A stretch of 56,905 bases of DNA from Streptomyces montanisoli (GCF_017813245.1 NZ_JAGIQL010000026.1:1-56905); one strand, 5' to 3'. Shown: positions 48,027 to 56,905, numbered from the stretch's first letter. Program-made: numbers and translations. The notes: a model not told the origin generated them from the letters alone.

Positions 48027-49070
48027 TCAGATCTCCTTGTCGCGGCGGCCGTCGCGCCCGCCCTGGTTCCAGCCCTGCCCCCAGGCGGGCTGCTGGGCCT
48101 GCTGCGGGGCCTGCTCCGGGCCCCAGCCGCCCCCGGGCGGCAGCTGCCCGCCCGGCTCCTCGCCGCCGGTGTGCGCGTGGTACTCCACCGACTCGGCGGT
48201 CATCTGCATGAAGGCCTCTTCGAGCGAGGCGCGCTGCGCGCTCAGCTCGTGCAGGACGATCCGGTGCTCGGCCGCCAGCTCGCCCAGGCGCTCCGTCTCG
48301 GCACCGTCGATCTCCAGCGCCCCGCCGCCGGCCTCGGTCACCGCGTAACCCGCGTCCCGCAGGACATCGCGCAGCTGCTCGGGCTGCGGCGAGCGCAGGC
48401 GCGCGTAGCTGCGCGAGTTCTGGTGGATGAAGTCCGCCATCGACGTGTTGGCGAGCAGCCGGCCCTGGCCGATGACGATGAGGTGGTCGGCCGTCAGCGC
48501 CATCTCGCTCATCAGGTGGCTCGACACGAAGATCGTGCGCCCCTCGGCGGCAAGGGCCTTCATCAGGTTGCGGATCCAGTGGATGCCCTCGGGGTCGAGG
48601 CCGTTGACCGGCTCGTCGAACATCAGGATCTCGGGGTTGCCGAGCAGCGCGGAGGCGATGCCGAGGCGCTGCCCCATGCCGAGCGAGAACCCCTTGGACT
48701 TCTTCTTCGCGACGGCCGTGAGCCCGACCATGTCGAGCACCTCGTCGACCCGGCGCCGCGGGATGCGGTTGCTCTGCGCCAGGCACAGCAGGTTGTTGTA
48801 GGCGGTGCGCCCGCCGTGCATCGCCTTCGCCTCGAGCAGCGCGCCGATGTGCTTCAGCGGGTCGGGCAGGTCGTGGTAGCCCTGGCCGTTGATGCGGACA
48901 GAGCCGCTCGTCGGGTTGTCCAGGTCGAGCATCATGCGCATCGTGGTGGACTTCCCGGCGCCGTTCGGCCCCAGAAAGCCCGTCACCACACCTGGTCGCA
49001 CTTGGAAAGACAGGTGATCGACCGCCAGTTTGCGGCCGTAGCGTTTCGTGAGCCCCTCGACCTCGATCAT
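48027..49070 (-). CDS. ABC transporter ATP-binding protein (second module)
   Basis: 347-aa ATPase with Walker A FLGPNGAGKSTTMRMML, signature FSLGMGQRLGIASAL, Walker B ILMFDEPVNGLDPEG and SSHLMSEM. Strongly similar to the first-module ATPase throughout, so the four genes are two tandem copies of one ATPase-permease unit. The C-terminal ~50 residues are Gln/Gly/Pro-rich. ATG 49070 fits the conserved MIEVEGLTKRYG. A terminator lies just upstream, so the promoter is within 49071-49094 or read-through occurs from filP. Confidence 0.92.
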   Translation of the reverse strand: MIEVEGLTKRYGRKLAVDHLSFQVRPGVVTGFLGPNGAGKSTTMRMMLDLDNPTSGSVRINGQGYHDLPDPLKHIGALLEAKAMHGGRTAYNNLLCLAQSNRIPRRRVDEVLDMVGLTAVAKKKSKGFSLGMGQRLGIASALLGNPEILMFDEPVNGLDPEGIHWIRNLMKALAAEGRTIFVSSHLMSEMALTADHLIVIGQGRLLANTSMADFIHQNSRSYARLRSPQPEQLRDVLRDAGYAVTEAGGGALEIDGAETERLGELAAEHRIVLHELSAQRASLEEAFMQMTAESVEYHAHTGGEEPGGQLPPGGGWGPEQAPQQAQQPAWGQGWNQGGRDGRRDKEI

Positions 49071-49094
49071 GCTGGCCAACCTAGAGGCGCGCAA

Positions 49095-49124
49095 AGCCCC
49101 TCGCCACCGGGGTGGCGAGGGGCT
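49095..49124 (-). terminator. Terminator between filP and the ABC genes
   Basis: 13-bp perfect stem AGCCCCTCGCCAC / GTGGCGAGGGGCT with a four-base loop, 41 bases beyond the filP stop on the minus strand. Confidence 0.8.
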
Positions 49125-49164
49125 GACAGAACTGTTACCGAACGGTCCGCGTACCGTGCCCGGA

Positions 49165-50103
49165 TCAGCGGGACTGCTGCGCCGGCACGCCGCGGGAGAC
49201 CGGCTCGTCGTCGGCGGGCGTACCGGCCGCGGCCACCGCGGCACCCGTCAGCGACGCGAGCATCTCGCGGACGTTCGTCAGCTGCGCGTTGATCGAGTCG
49301 CGACGGTTGGTCAGGGCCGCGAGCTCGCGCTCCGAGTCGCTGCGGATGCGGTCCGCCTTGGCGTTCGCGTCCGCGACGATGTCCTCGGACTGGCGCTGCG
49401 CGGTCTCCACCGTCTGGCGTGCCCTGCGCTCCGCGTCCGTACGCAGCTTCTCGGCCTCGAGGCGCAGCTGCTCGGCGCGGTGCTCGATCTCCGCCAGGCG
49501 CTTCTCCGCCTTCGCCTGACGCGACGCCAGGTCGCGCTCGGACTGCTCGCGGCGCTTGGCCAGGTTCGTCTCGAAGTCCGCGGCGGCCTGGGCGGCCTTG
49601 GCGCGCGTCTCCTCGAACAGGGCCTCGGCCTCGTCGCGCTTGGACTGCGCGTCCTTCTGCGCGTCGGAGCGCAGCGTGGACGCGTCGCCCTTCGCCTTGT
49701 CGACGATGCGGACGCCCTCGTCCTCCGCCTTCGACTTGCGCTCGGCGGCGAACGCCTCCGCGTCGTTGCGCACCTGCTGGGCCGCCGACTCGGCGAGCTC
49801 ACGGTGCTGCTCGGCGGCCCTGCGCGCCTCTTCACGCAGGTCCTTCGCCTCCTCCTCGGCGAGGCGGAGGATCTTCTCGACGCGGGCGCCGAGCCCGGCG
49901 TACGACGGCTCGGCGTCGTTGACCTGGGCCTGGGCGTTCTGCGTCTCGAGGTGGAGCTCCTCGATGCGCTTTTCCAGAGAGGTGATACGGGACAGCGCGC
50001 TGTCCCGGTCGGCGACGAGCTTGGTAATGCGGTCGTCCACCTGACCGCGGTCGTAACCACGCCGCACGAGCTCGAAGCCGAATGGTGAGGAAGTGTCGCT
50101 CAT
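49165..50103 (-). CDS. filP: FilP, coiled-coil intermediate-filament-like cytoskeletal protein
   Basis: 312-aa rod protein. N-terminal SPFGFELVRRGYDRGQVDDRI is the DivIVA-like motif shared by FilP and Scy; residues ~35-280 are continuous coiled coil rich in Glu, Ala, Arg and Gln with KRIEELHLETQNA and repeated AEKLRTDAERRARQ-type heptads; a short Ala/Pro/Ser tail follows. FilP forms filaments giving hyphal rigidity and works with Scy and DivIVA at the tip. Annotated elsewhere as a cellulose-binding protein from early biochemistry. ATG 50103. Confidence 0.95.
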   Translation of the reverse strand: MSDTSSPFGFELVRRGYDRGQVDDRITKLVADRDSALSRITSLEKRIEELHLETQNAQAQVNDAEPSYAGLGARVEKILRLAEEEAKDLREEARRAAEQHRELAESAAQQVRNDAEAFAAERKSKAEDEGVRIVDKAKGDASTLRSDAQKDAQSKRDEAEALFEETRAKAAQAAADFETNLAKRREQSERDLASRQAKAEKRLAEIEHRAEQLRLEAEKLRTDAERRARQTVETAQRQSEDIVADANAKADRIRSDSERELAALTNRRDSINAQLTNVREMLASLTGAAVAAAGTPADDEPVSRGVPAQQSR

Positions 50104-50228
50104 GGGGTTCCTGTCGAATGAGACCGGTGAGGTGATAGGGGGAATCCTAGGGGCCTGTACGGCGTGTCAACGCGTCGATGCGGCTTTGGTATGCAGAATG
50201 TCCAGCCTTTTGAGTGGTTCGCTCCTGA

Positions 50229-53200
50229 CTACCCGTCCGAAGGCTTACCATTCGAACGCGTCGACCCGGCCGAGGCACCCGCCTTGACGGTGCCGTCCTT
50301 GCCGGAGCCGCCCGGGCCCTCGAACGACTCGAGAGCCTCGAGCACGTCCTGGACCCGCGAGATCTCGGTCTGGATGTCCGCGCGTCTGCGCGCCAGGATG
50401 TCGAGCTCGTGCTTGCCCTCCGAGACCATCCGTTCGGCGTCCCGGCCGGCGTCCGCACGCAACTGCTCGGCCTCCCTGACGAGTCCGGCCTTCTTCTGCT
50501 CGGCCTCCTTGAGCAGGCCCTCGGCCTTCTTCACCGCGGCGATCCTGACCTTGCTCGCCTCCGAATCGGCAGCGGCGAGCACCTCCTTGGCCTTCTGCTC
50601 GGCCTCGGCGCGCTGCTCGTTCGCCGCCTTCATCAGAGTATCCACCCGCTCGCCGACCGTCTTCAGCTGCTCCGAGGTTTCCCTCCTCGCCCGCTCGTGC
50701 AGCTCCTCGATCTCGGCGTCCACCCGGGCACGCGCCTCCTCGGCGCGCTCCCGCAGCGCGGCGGCGTCCCCCCGCGCGCCCACCAGCAGTTCGTCGGCGT
50801 CCGTACGCGCGCGCTCCACGGCCGTGTTGCCCTCGACGGTGGCCTCCGCGGTGATGCGCTCGGCCTCCTTGCGCGCCGCGCCGACCATGGCGTCCGCGTT
50901 GGACTCCGCCTCGGTGGCGACGCGCAGCGCCTCCTCCTGGGCCGCCTTCATGAGCTGGTCGGCCTGTTCGGCCGCGTCCGAGCGGCGCTTGGCGCCGTCC
51001 TTGCGCGCCTCGTCGAGCACCCGGTCCGCCTCGGCCTGGGCCTCGGCGCGCAGCCGCTCAGCCTCCGCCTCGCCGTCGGCCCTGATCTGCTCGGCCTCGG
51101 CGCGCATGCGCTCCGCGGCCTGCCTGGCCGAGCCGACCGTACCGGCCGCCTCCGCGCGCATGCGCTCCGTCTCGGCGGTCGCCTCCGTGACGAGCCGATC
51201 GGCCTGCGCGGCTGCCTCGGAACGCATGCGGTTCGCGTCGTCGCGCGCCTCGGCGCGTGTACGGGAGGCGTCCGACTCCGCCGACGCGCGCGCGTCCGAC
51301 GCCTCGGTCCGCAGCCGCTGCGCGTGCGCCGTGGCCTCCGTGCGCAGCCGGTCCGCCTCGGCCGCGGCCTCGTTGACGGTCTGTTCGACGAGGGCCTGCG
51401 CCGCGTCCGACTCCTCCTGGGCGCGCGTACGGATCCGGTTCGCGTCCTCGGTGGCGCGCTCGCGCTCCGCGTGGGCGTCGGCCCGCAGCCGCTCGGCCTC
51501 CTCCTGCGCCTCCGTGCGCATGCGCTCCGCCGCGTGCTCGGCGGCCGAGCGCAGCCCGGCGATCTCCTGCTCGGCCTGGTCGTGCAGGCCCGCGACGGAG
51601 TCCCGCACCTGCTGCGCCGTCTGCTCGGCCGCCGCGACCGTCTCCGTCGCGCCGCGGTCGGCCTCCTCGGCCAGCCGCCGCGCCTCGGCCTGCGCCTCCT
51701 CCACGCGCTTGCGTGCGGCGGCGAGCAGCTCCTCGCTCTGCTCGCGTGCGTGCTCCCGCTCGCGCCCCGCCTCGGTGCGCGCCGAGTCCAGCAGCTCCTC
51801 GGCCTCGCGGCGGCGCCGCGCCGCCTCCTCCTGCGCGGCCGACAGTGCCTCGGCCGCCTCGGTGCCCACCCGCTCCGCGGCCGCAGCCGCCTCGCTCCTG
51901 ATCCGGTCGGCGCTCTCCTGCGCCTCCGTCTTGAGCCGCTCCGCCTCGGTCGCCGCGTCGGAGCGCAGCCGCACCGCCACGTTCTCCGCCTCCGCGCGGG
52001 ACGCGGACGCGTCGGACGCGGCCTCCGTGCGCAGCCGCTCCGCCTCCTGCTCGGCCTGGTCGCTCAGCGACCTGGACCGCTCCGCGGTCTCGGACCGCAG
52101 GCGCTCCGCCTCCTCGGCGGCCTCGCGGCGGATCCGCTCGCCCTCCTCGCGCGCCTCGGCGAGCGCGGACTCGGCCGCCTCCACGCGCTGTTCGGCCTCC
52201 GAGTGGAGCCGCGTCAGCTCACCCGCGGCCTCGGACTTGCGCGCCTCGACGCCGCGCTCGGTCTCCTCGCGCAGCCGGGCCGCGGCCTCCTCGGCGGCCG
52301 TCTTCGCCGCCTCGGCCTGCTCCTCGCCCTCGGCGCGCAGCCGGTCGGCCTCCGCGCGCGTGCGCTCCAGGGTCTCCTCGGCCTGCCTGCGCAGCGTCGT
52401 GGCGCGCTCGATGGCCTCCGTGCGCACCCGCTCGCTCTCGGTGCTCGCCGCCGAGCGCAGCTCGTCGGCGTCGGCCCTGGACTTCGTCAGCAGCTCCTCG
52501 GCCGACCCGGCGGCCTCCTCGATCTGCTGGACGGCCTCCCTGCGGGCCTCGCTCCTGATCTGCTCGCCCTCGGCGACCGCCTCGGAGCGCAGCTGCTCGG
52601 CCTCGCCGCGCAGCCGGCGCGCCTCCTCCTGGAGCTCGACCGTCTTGGCGCGGTACTCCTTGGTGTCGTCCTTGGCGGCGCCCTTGAGCTGGTCGGCTGC
52701 CTCCGCGGCCTCCGCGCGCAGCCGGTCCGCCTCGGCGGCGGCCTCGCGGCGGATCCGCTCGGCCTCCTCGCCCGCCTTGCGCCGGGTGTCCTTGGCGTCG
52801 TCGGACGCCTTGGTGAGGACCTCGTCCGCGGTACGCGCCGCCTTGGCGAGCTGCGCGGCGGTGTCCTCGGCGGCCGCCGAGCGCGCCTTCTCCCCGGCCT
52901 CGGAGACGAGCTTGTCGGCCTCCGCGCGCGCGTCCGCGAGTACCTGCTCCGCCTCAGCCTTGGCGGCCTCGGCCTCCTCGGTCGCCTCGCCGACGAGACG
53001 CGCGATCTCCGCCTTCGCCGTGCGGGTGCGCTGCTCGTTCTGCGACTCGGCGCCCGCGAGGCGCTTGGCCGCGTCCTCCTTGGCCTCTGCGACGACCTTG
53101 TCGGCCTCCGCGCGTGCCTCGCGCAGCCGCTCCTCGGCCGACTGGACGCGTTGCTCCGCCGCCTTGGCAAGATCGGCGGCCTGCCGGCGGGCCTGGTCGG

Positions 53201-53945
53201 ACTCGGCGGCCGTCGTCGTACGCAGCTGCTCGGCGTGGCTCGTGGCCTCCTGCGCCTGGGTGGAGGCGGCGTTCAGCAGCCGCTCCGCGTCCCTGCGGGC
53301 GCGCAGCAGCAGCGCCTCGGCCTCGCCGCGCGCGGTCTCCGCCTCGGCGGTGAGGCGCTGCCTGGCCTCGTCGGCCACGCGCGCGGCCTCGGCGCGCGCC
53401 GCCGACAGGGACTGCTCGGCCTCGGCGCGCGACTCCTCCATGAGCCTGCGCGCCTGCGACTCGGTACGGGCGCGCAGTTGCTCGGCCCAGGCCACGTTCT
53501 CGTTGACGTGCGACTCGACGGTCTGCCTGCGCTCGGCGAGCTCCTGGTCGAGGCGCTGGCGCCGCTGCACGGCCTCCTCGTGCAGCTCGGCCTGGAGCCG
53601 CGCCTGGTGCTCGGCGTGCTCCTGGAGGATGCGCTGCGTCTGGGCGCGCGCGTCCCGCAGCTCGCGCTCGGCGTCCGAGCGCAGCTGGTCGGCCTGCATC
53701 TGGGCGTTGCGGAGCATCTGTTCCGCCTGGTAGCCCAGATCGGCACCGTCGTAGGAGGAGGGCCTCATCGCGAGGTTGCGGCGCGCCTCGTGGAGCTTGG
53801 CGCGCAAGACCTCGACCTGGTAACCGAGGTCCTCGGCGTGCTGGACGGCCTTCTCCCGCGCGGTCCGCAGCCGGTCCATCTCGGCTTCGATCCGCGAGAG
53901 CTGGTCGTCAGCCCGGTGGCTCTCCTGGCGTTCGTAGCCCCGCAC
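50229..53945 (-). CDS. scy: Scy, polarisome scaffold coiled-coil protein
   Basis: ~1238-aa protein almost wholly coiled coil. The N-terminal ~80 residues (RIEAEMDRLRTAREKAVQHA, EDLGYQVEVLRAKLHEARR) resemble DivIVA/FilP; the rest is a long array with 11-residue (hendecad) periodicity in EAERLRTEA and AEAERLRSEA-like units. The C-terminal region (LDILARRRADIQTEISRVQDVLEALE) closes the rod. Scy gathers DivIVA and FilP into the tip-organising centre that sets hyphal growth sites. GTG 53945 (VRGYERQESH) is preferred over TTG 53975. Two antisense frames are open for ~3.5 kb only because of the repeat composition. Confidence 0.93.
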   Translation of the reverse strand: MRGYERQESHRADDQLSRIEAEMDRLRTAREKAVQHAEDLGYQVEVLRAKLHEARRNLAMRPSSYDGADLGYQAEQMLRNAQMQADQLRSDAERELRDARAQTQRILQEHAEHQARLQAELHEEAVQRRQRLDQELAERRQTVESHVNENVAWAEQLRARTESQARRLMEESRAEAEQSLSAARAEAARVADEARQRLTAEAETARGEAEALLLRARRDAERLLNAASTQAQEATSHAEQLRTTTAAESDQARRQAADLAKAAEQRVQSAEERLREARAEADKVVAEAKEDAAKRLAGAESQNEQRTRTAKAEIARLVGEATEEAEAAKAEAEQVLADARAEADKLVSEAGEKARSAAAEDTAAQLAKAARTADEVLTKASDDAKDTRRKAGEEAERIRREAAAEADRLRAEAAEAADQLKGAAKDDTKEYRAKTVELQEEARRLRGEAEQLRSEAVAEGEQIRSEARREAVQQIEEAAGSAEELLTKSRADADELRSAASTESERVRTEAIERATTLRRQAEETLERTRAEADRLRAEGEEQAEAAKTAAEEAAARLREETERGVEARKSEAAGELTRLHSEAEQRVEAAESALAEAREEGERIRREAAEEAERLRSETAERSRSLSDQAEQEAERLRTEAASDASASRAEAENVAVRLRSDAATEAERLKTEAQESADRIRSEAAAAAERVGTEAAEALSAAQEEAARRRREAEELLDSARTEAGREREHAREQSEELLAAARKRVEEAQAEARRLAEEADRGATETVAAAEQTAQQVRDSVAGLHDQAEQEIAGLRSAAEHAAERMRTEAQEEAERLRADAHAERERATEDANRIRTRAQEESDAAQALVEQTVNEAAAEADRLRTEATAHAQRLRTEASDARASAESDASRTRAEARDDANRMRSEAAAQADRLVTEATAETERMRAEAAGTVGSARQAAERMRAEAEQIRADGEAEAERLRAEAQAEADRVLDEARKDGAKRRSDAAEQADQLMKAAQEEALRVATEAESNADAMVGAARKEAERITAEATVEGNTAVERARTDADELLVGARGDAAALRERAEEARARVDAEIEELHERARRETSEQLKTVGERVDTLMKAANEQRAEAEQKAKEVLAAADSEASKVRIAAVKKAEGLLKEAEQKKAGLVREAEQLRADAGRDAERMVSEGKHELDILARRRADIQTEISRVQDVLEALESFEGPGGSGKDGTVKAGASAGSTRSNGKPSDG

Positions 53946-54066
53946 TGCGCGGTCCCATCCGTCCCCTGGTCGCAACTCTGCTGAGCGAGCGCCGTCCTAG
54001 GTGAACGGCCCCCCGGGGGAATGGTGTCAGATCATCGGTGGGAGCGCCGCCCCGGCCCGGCCCCGG

Positions 54067-54091
54067 CCCGGCCCACTGTACCGGGCCCGGG
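54067..54091 (-). terminator. GC hairpin beyond the epimerase gene
   Basis: CCCGG-CCC (54067-54074) pairs with GGG-(C)-CCGGG (54083-54091) around an eight-base loop, 11 bases after the mce stop on the minus strand. Confidence 0.4.
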
Positions 54092-54101
54092 ACACGCGGA
54101 G

Positions 54102-54530
54102 TCAGTGCTCCGTGGCGGAGGTGACCAGTTCCGTGAGGACTCCGTGGCAGTCCTTCGGGTGAAGAAAGGTGATACGTGAGCCCATCGTGCCCGTCCTGGG
54201 CTCGTCGTACAGGACGCGGACGCCCTTGTCCCTGATGGCCTCGGAGTCGCCGTCGACGTCCCCGGTGCCGAACGCGATGTGATGGACGCCCTCCCCGTGC
54301 CGGGCCAGCCACTTGCCCACGGCCGAGTCCTCCCGCACGGGTTCGAGCAGCTGGAGGTAGGAGGAGCCGCCGTCCGAGGTGCCGTTGATGCGGAGCATGG
54401 CCTCCCGCACGCCCTGCTCCTCGTTGACCTCGGTGTGGAGGACCTCGAAGCCGTACGTCGAGCGGTAGAACTCGACGGTCGTGTCCAGGTCGTGGCAGGC
54501 GATTCCGATGTGGTCGATGCGCGTCAGCAT
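54102..54530 (-). CDS. mce: Methylmalonyl-CoA epimerase
   Basis: 142-aa vicinal-oxygen-chelate enzyme converting (2S)- to (2R)-methylmalonyl-CoA. Metal ligands are visible: His in RIDHIGIA, His in GVHHIAFG and Glu in HGVLTELV; the catalytic-type YLQLLEP segment is present. ATG 54530. Divergent from the acetyl-CoA acetyltransferase gene. Functions with B12-dependent mutase, whose chaperone MeaB is encoded at the end of the window. Confidence 0.95.
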   Translation of the reverse strand: MLTRIDHIGIACHDLDTTVEFYRSTYGFEVLHTEVNEEQGVREAMLRINGTSDGGSSYLQLLEPVREDSAVGKWLARHGEGVHHIAFGTGDVDGDSEAIRDKGVRVLYDEPRTGTMGSRITFLHPKDCHGVLTELVTSATEH

Positions 54531-54717
54531 GCGCCAAGTCCAGCGCGGTACGGCCGGTGACGCAACGTGCGCGCCGTCACACGGACCGGCCGGTGACCGA
54601 TGTCCGTGCCCCCGGCTACATTGGAAGTTAACCGTCGTTCACGCGGGAACGCCCACCTAGCCGCAAGTCACGTCAGGGCCGGCCGGCGCCGGGCCGCACG
54701 CAAAGGGGATCGTGCTC

Positions 54718-55917
54718 ATGTCCGGATCGAACACCACCACGTCAGTGATCGTCGCGGGCGCGCGCACGCCCATGGGGCGGCTGCTCGGCTCGCTCAAGTC
54801 CTTCTCCGGGGCGGATCTCGGCGGCTTCGCGATCAAGGCCGCGCTGGAGCGCGCCGGCGTCGGGCCCGAGCAGGTCGACTACGTGATCATGGGGCAGGTG
54901 CTGCAGGCGGGCGCCGGGCAGCTGCCCGCCCGCCAGGCCGCCGTCAAGGCCGGCATTCCCATGACCGTGCCCGCGCTGACGATCAACAAGGTCTGCCTGT
55001 CCGGGCTCGACGCGATCGCCATGGCCGACCAGATGATCCGCGCCGGCGAGTTCGACGTCGTGGTCGCCGGCGGCCAGGAGTCCATGACCAACGCGCCGCA
55101 CCTGCTGCCGAAGTCCCGCGAGGGGTACAAGTACGGCTCGCTCGAAGTGCTGGACGCCATGGCGCACGACGGCCTGACGGACGCGTACGAGGACATCGCC
55201 ATGGGCGCCTCGACGGAGAAGCACAACACCCGCCTCGGCATCGAGCGCGCCCCGCAGGACGAGTTCGCCGCCAGGTCCCACCAGCGCGCGGCGGCCGCGC
55301 GCAAGAACGGCGTGTTCGACGCCGAGATCGTGCCGGTGGAGGTCCCGCAGCGCAAGGGCGAGCCGGTCCTCGTCTCGGCCGACGAGGGCATCCGCCCCGA
55401 CACCACGGCCGAGGGCCTGGCCAGGCTGCGCCCCGCGTTCTCCGCGGACGGCACGATCACCGCGGGCAGCTCCTCGCAGATCTCGGACGGCGCCGCGGCC
55501 GTCGTCGTCATGAGCAAGGCCAAGGCCGAGGAGCTCGGGCTCTCCTGGCTGGCCGAGATCGGCGCGCACGGCAATGTCGCGGGCCCCGACAACTCCCTCC
55601 AGTCCCAGCCGTCCCACGCGATCGAGCACGCGCTCGGCAAGGAGGGCATCGGCGTGGGCGATCTCGACCTCATCGAGATCAACGAGGCGTTCGCGGCGGT
55701 CGCCGTACAGTCCGTGAAGGACCTGGGGGTGTCGCCCGACCTGGTGAACGTCAACGGCGGCGCGATCGCCCTCGGGCACCCGATCGGCATGTCGGGCGCC
55801 CGCCTCGTGCTCCACCTCGCGCTGGAGCTCAAGCGGCGCGGCGGCGGGGTCGGCGCGGCCGCGCTCTGCGGCGGCGGCGGCCAGGGCGACGCGCTGATCG
55901 TGCGCGTGGCCAAGTAA
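54718..55917 (+). CDS. Acetyl-CoA C-acetyltransferase (thiolase)
   Basis: 399-aa thiolase condensing two acetyl-CoA or cleaving acetoacetyl-CoA. Active-site Cys in [15 protein letters not shown], His in [17 protein letters not shown] and second Cys in [18 protein letters not shown] 54718 is chosen because AAGGGG lies nine bases upstream; the GTG at 54712 is too close to the site. The last codons (GTG GCC AAG TAA) are duplicated downstream. Supplies acetoacetyl-CoA for butanoyl/ethylmalonyl-CoA metabolism, consistent with the 3-hydroxyacyl-CoA dehydrogenase at 37.8 kb. Confidence 0.95.
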   Translation: MSGSNTTTSVIVAGARTPMGRLLGSLKSFSGADLGGFAIKAALERAGVGPEQVDYVIMGQVLQAGAGQLPARQAAVKAGIPMTVPALTINKVCLSGLDAIAMADQMIRAGEFDVVVAGGQESMTNAPHLLPKSREGYKYGSLEVLDAMAHDGLTDAYEDIAMGASTEKHNTRLGIERAPQDEFAARSHQRAAAARKNGVFDAEIVPVEVPQRKGEPVLVSADEGIRPDTTAEGLARLRPAFSADGTITAGSSSQISDGAAAVVVMSKAKAEELGLSWLAEIGAHGNVAGPDNSLQSQPSHAIEHALGKEGIGVGDLDLIEINEAFAAVAVQSVKDLGVSPDLVNVNGGAIALGHPIGMSGARLVLHLALELKRRGGGVGAAALCGGGGQGDALIVRVAK

Positions 55918-55965
55918 CGCGCGGCGAAGTAACGCGTGGCGACGTAGCGCGCGCGGCGAAGTAAC
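55904..55965 (+). repeat. Tandem copies of the thiolase stop region
   Basis: Four consecutive units: GCGTGGCCAAGTAAC (55904-55918, the real gene end), GCGCGGCGAAGTAAC, GCGTGGCGACGTAGC and GCGCGCGGCGAAGTAAC. The 15-base period keeps the stops of the first three units (TAA, TAA, TAG) in one frame; the last unit is two bases longer. Confidence 0.85.
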
Positions 55966-55989
55966 TCGAAACACGGGAGGACCCGGGCA

Positions 55990-56905
55990 GTGGTGGACGT
56001 CTCCGAGCTCGTGACGCAGGCCAGGGCGGGCAGGCCCCGTGCGGTGGCCCGGCTGATCTCCCTGGTCGAGGGGGCGTCGCCGCAGCTGCGCGAGGTGATG
56101 GCGGCCCTCGCGCCGCTCACCGGCGGGGCGTACGTGGTGGGTCTCACCGGCTCGCCCGGCGTCGGCAAGTCCACGTCGACGTCCGCCCTGGTCACGGCGT
56201 ACCGGAAGGCGGGCAGGCGGGTGGGCGTGCTGGCCGTCGACCCGTCGTCGCCGTTCTCCGGCGGCGCGCTGCTCGGCGACCGTGTCCGCATGGCGGAGCA
56301 CGCGTCCGACCCGGGCGTCTACATTCGCTCGATGGCCACGCGCGGCCACCTCGGCGGGCTCGCATGGGCCGCGCCCCAGGCGATCCGCGTACTGGACGCG
56401 GCGGGGTGCGACGTGATCCTGGTGGAGACCGTCGGGGTCGGCCAGTCGGAGGTCGAGATCGCCTCCCAGGCCGACACGTCCGTGGTGCTGCTGGCGCCGG
56501 GCATGGGGGACGGCATCCAGGCGGCCAAGGCCGGGATCCTGGAGATCGGCGACGTCTACGTGGTCAACAAGGCCGACAGGGACGGCGCGGACGCCACGGC
56601 CCGCGAGCTCAACCACATGCTGGGCCTCGGCGAGTCCCGCGCCCCGGGGGACTGGCGGCCGCCCATCGTCAAGACGGTCGCGGCGCGCGGCGAGGGCACC
56701 GACGAGGTCGTCGAGGCGCTGGAGAAGCACCGCGCGTGGATGGACGAGCACGGCGCCCTGGCGGCGCGGCGCGCGCACCGCGCGGGGCGCGAGGTCGAGA
56801 CGATCGCCGTCACGTCGCTGCGCGAGCGCATCGCCGACCTGCGCGGCGACGCCCGCCTCGACGCGCTCGCCGCCCGGGTCGCCGCCGGCGAGCTCGACCC
56901 CTACG
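55990..56905 (+). CDS. meaB: Methylmalonyl Co-A mutase-associated GTPase MeaB (3' partial)
   Basis: G3E-family GTPase that loads and protects adenosylcobalamin in methylmalonyl-CoA mutase. P-loop GSPGVGKSTS near residue 57, VLAVDPSSPFSGGALLGDR, TRGHLGGLAWA, the G3-like VETVGVGQSEVEI and NKAD specificity motif are all visible. GTG 55990 follows GGGAGG with a nine-base gap. The frame is still open at the window end after 305 codons, close to full length for the family. It follows the thiolase gene by 72 bases and is probably cotranscribed. Confidence 0.93.
   Translation, partial: MVDVSELVTQARAGRPRAVARLISLVEGASPQLREVMAALAPLTGGAYVVGLTGSPGVGKSTSTSALVTAYRKAGRRVGVLAVDPSSPFSGGALLGDRVRMAEHASDPGVYIRSMATRGHLGGLAWAAPQAIRVLDAAGCDVILVETVGVGQSEVEIASQADTSVVLLAPGMGDGIQAAKAGILEIGDVYVVNKADRDGADATARELNHMLGLGESRAPGDWRPPIVKTVAARGEGTDEVVEALEKHRAWMDEHGALAARRAHRAGREVETIAVTSLRERIADLRGDARLDALAARVAAGELDPY

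Noticed and set aside
50164..53984. Two ~1190-codon plus-strand frames antisense to scy
   Set aside because: The repetitive coiled-coil coding sequence lacks stop triplets on the other strand. The products are Ser/Ala/Arg or Leu/Gly/Arg low-complexity with no start signal.

Overview
The window is high-GC actinobacterial DNA, almost certainly Streptomyces. The evidence is strong third-position GC bias, frequent GTG and TTG starts, the threonine/rho/rpmE/prfA/prmC cluster followed by an atp operon beginning with atpI, a DasR-type chitinase promoter, the hyphal-tip cytoskeleton pair filP-scy, and family types largely confined to Streptomyces (NrtL, SCO5389-like, DUF2550). No rRNA, tRNA or CRISPR array was seen.

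Layout. 1-2.9 kb: end of a sulfonate/nitrate-type ABC importer operon with a flavin monooxygenase. 2.97-4.6 kb: single-domain response regulator, a 15-bp tandem repeat, and NrtL (an ArgS-like protein without a catalytic domain). 4.6-9.7 kb: lysA, hom, thrC and thrB (lysine and threonine branches of aspartate metabolism). 10.1-20.2 kb: rho, an LCP cell-wall ligase, rpmE, prfA, prmC, a threonylcarbamoyl-AMP synthase, an LMW-PTP-like protein whose nucleophile is Ser, a divergent SHMT-like enzyme and a WecA-like transferase. 20.6-28.5 kb: complete F1Fo operon atpIBEFHAGDC. 28.6-31.2 kb: DUF2550 membrane protein, convergent with a secreted three-domain chitinase under a dre-type operator.

31.3-34.1 kb is the disrupted part of the window. 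A decayed IS200/IS605 element (tnpA and tnpB divergent, tnpB broken by one in-frame TGA) sits between the last ~40 codons of an XRE regulator, with its orphaned DUF397 partner, and the 3' part of an ABC-2 permease that has lost its N-terminus and ATPase gene. A two-component system that probably controlled the lost transporter follows at 34.0-36.0 kb.

36.2-45.1 kb: membrane protein, PduO-type cobalamin adenosyltransferase, 3-hydroxyacyl-CoA dehydrogenase, STAS protein, a large P-loop membrane protein with a Ser/Thr-rich tail, NucS mismatch endonuclease, an SCO5389-like protein, a luciferase-like monooxygenase and a small zinc-ligand protein. 45.2-49.1 kb: two tandem paralogous ATPase/ABC-2 permease pairs. 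49.2-53.9 kb: filP and scy. 54.1 kb to the end: methylmalonyl-CoA epimerase, acetyl-CoA acetyltransferase and meaB (runs off the end), which with the adenosyltransferase suggests B12-dependent methylmalonyl-CoA metabolism.

The most distinctive signals are: short tandem duplications that copy the stop codon at several gene 3' ends, twice with a 15-bp period so that stops recur in frame; the Cys-to-Ser phosphatase; the SHMT paralogue with His-His in place of the Tyr-Tyr motif; the IS-associated deletion scar; and a hairpin plus promoter-like element splitting atpD from atpC.
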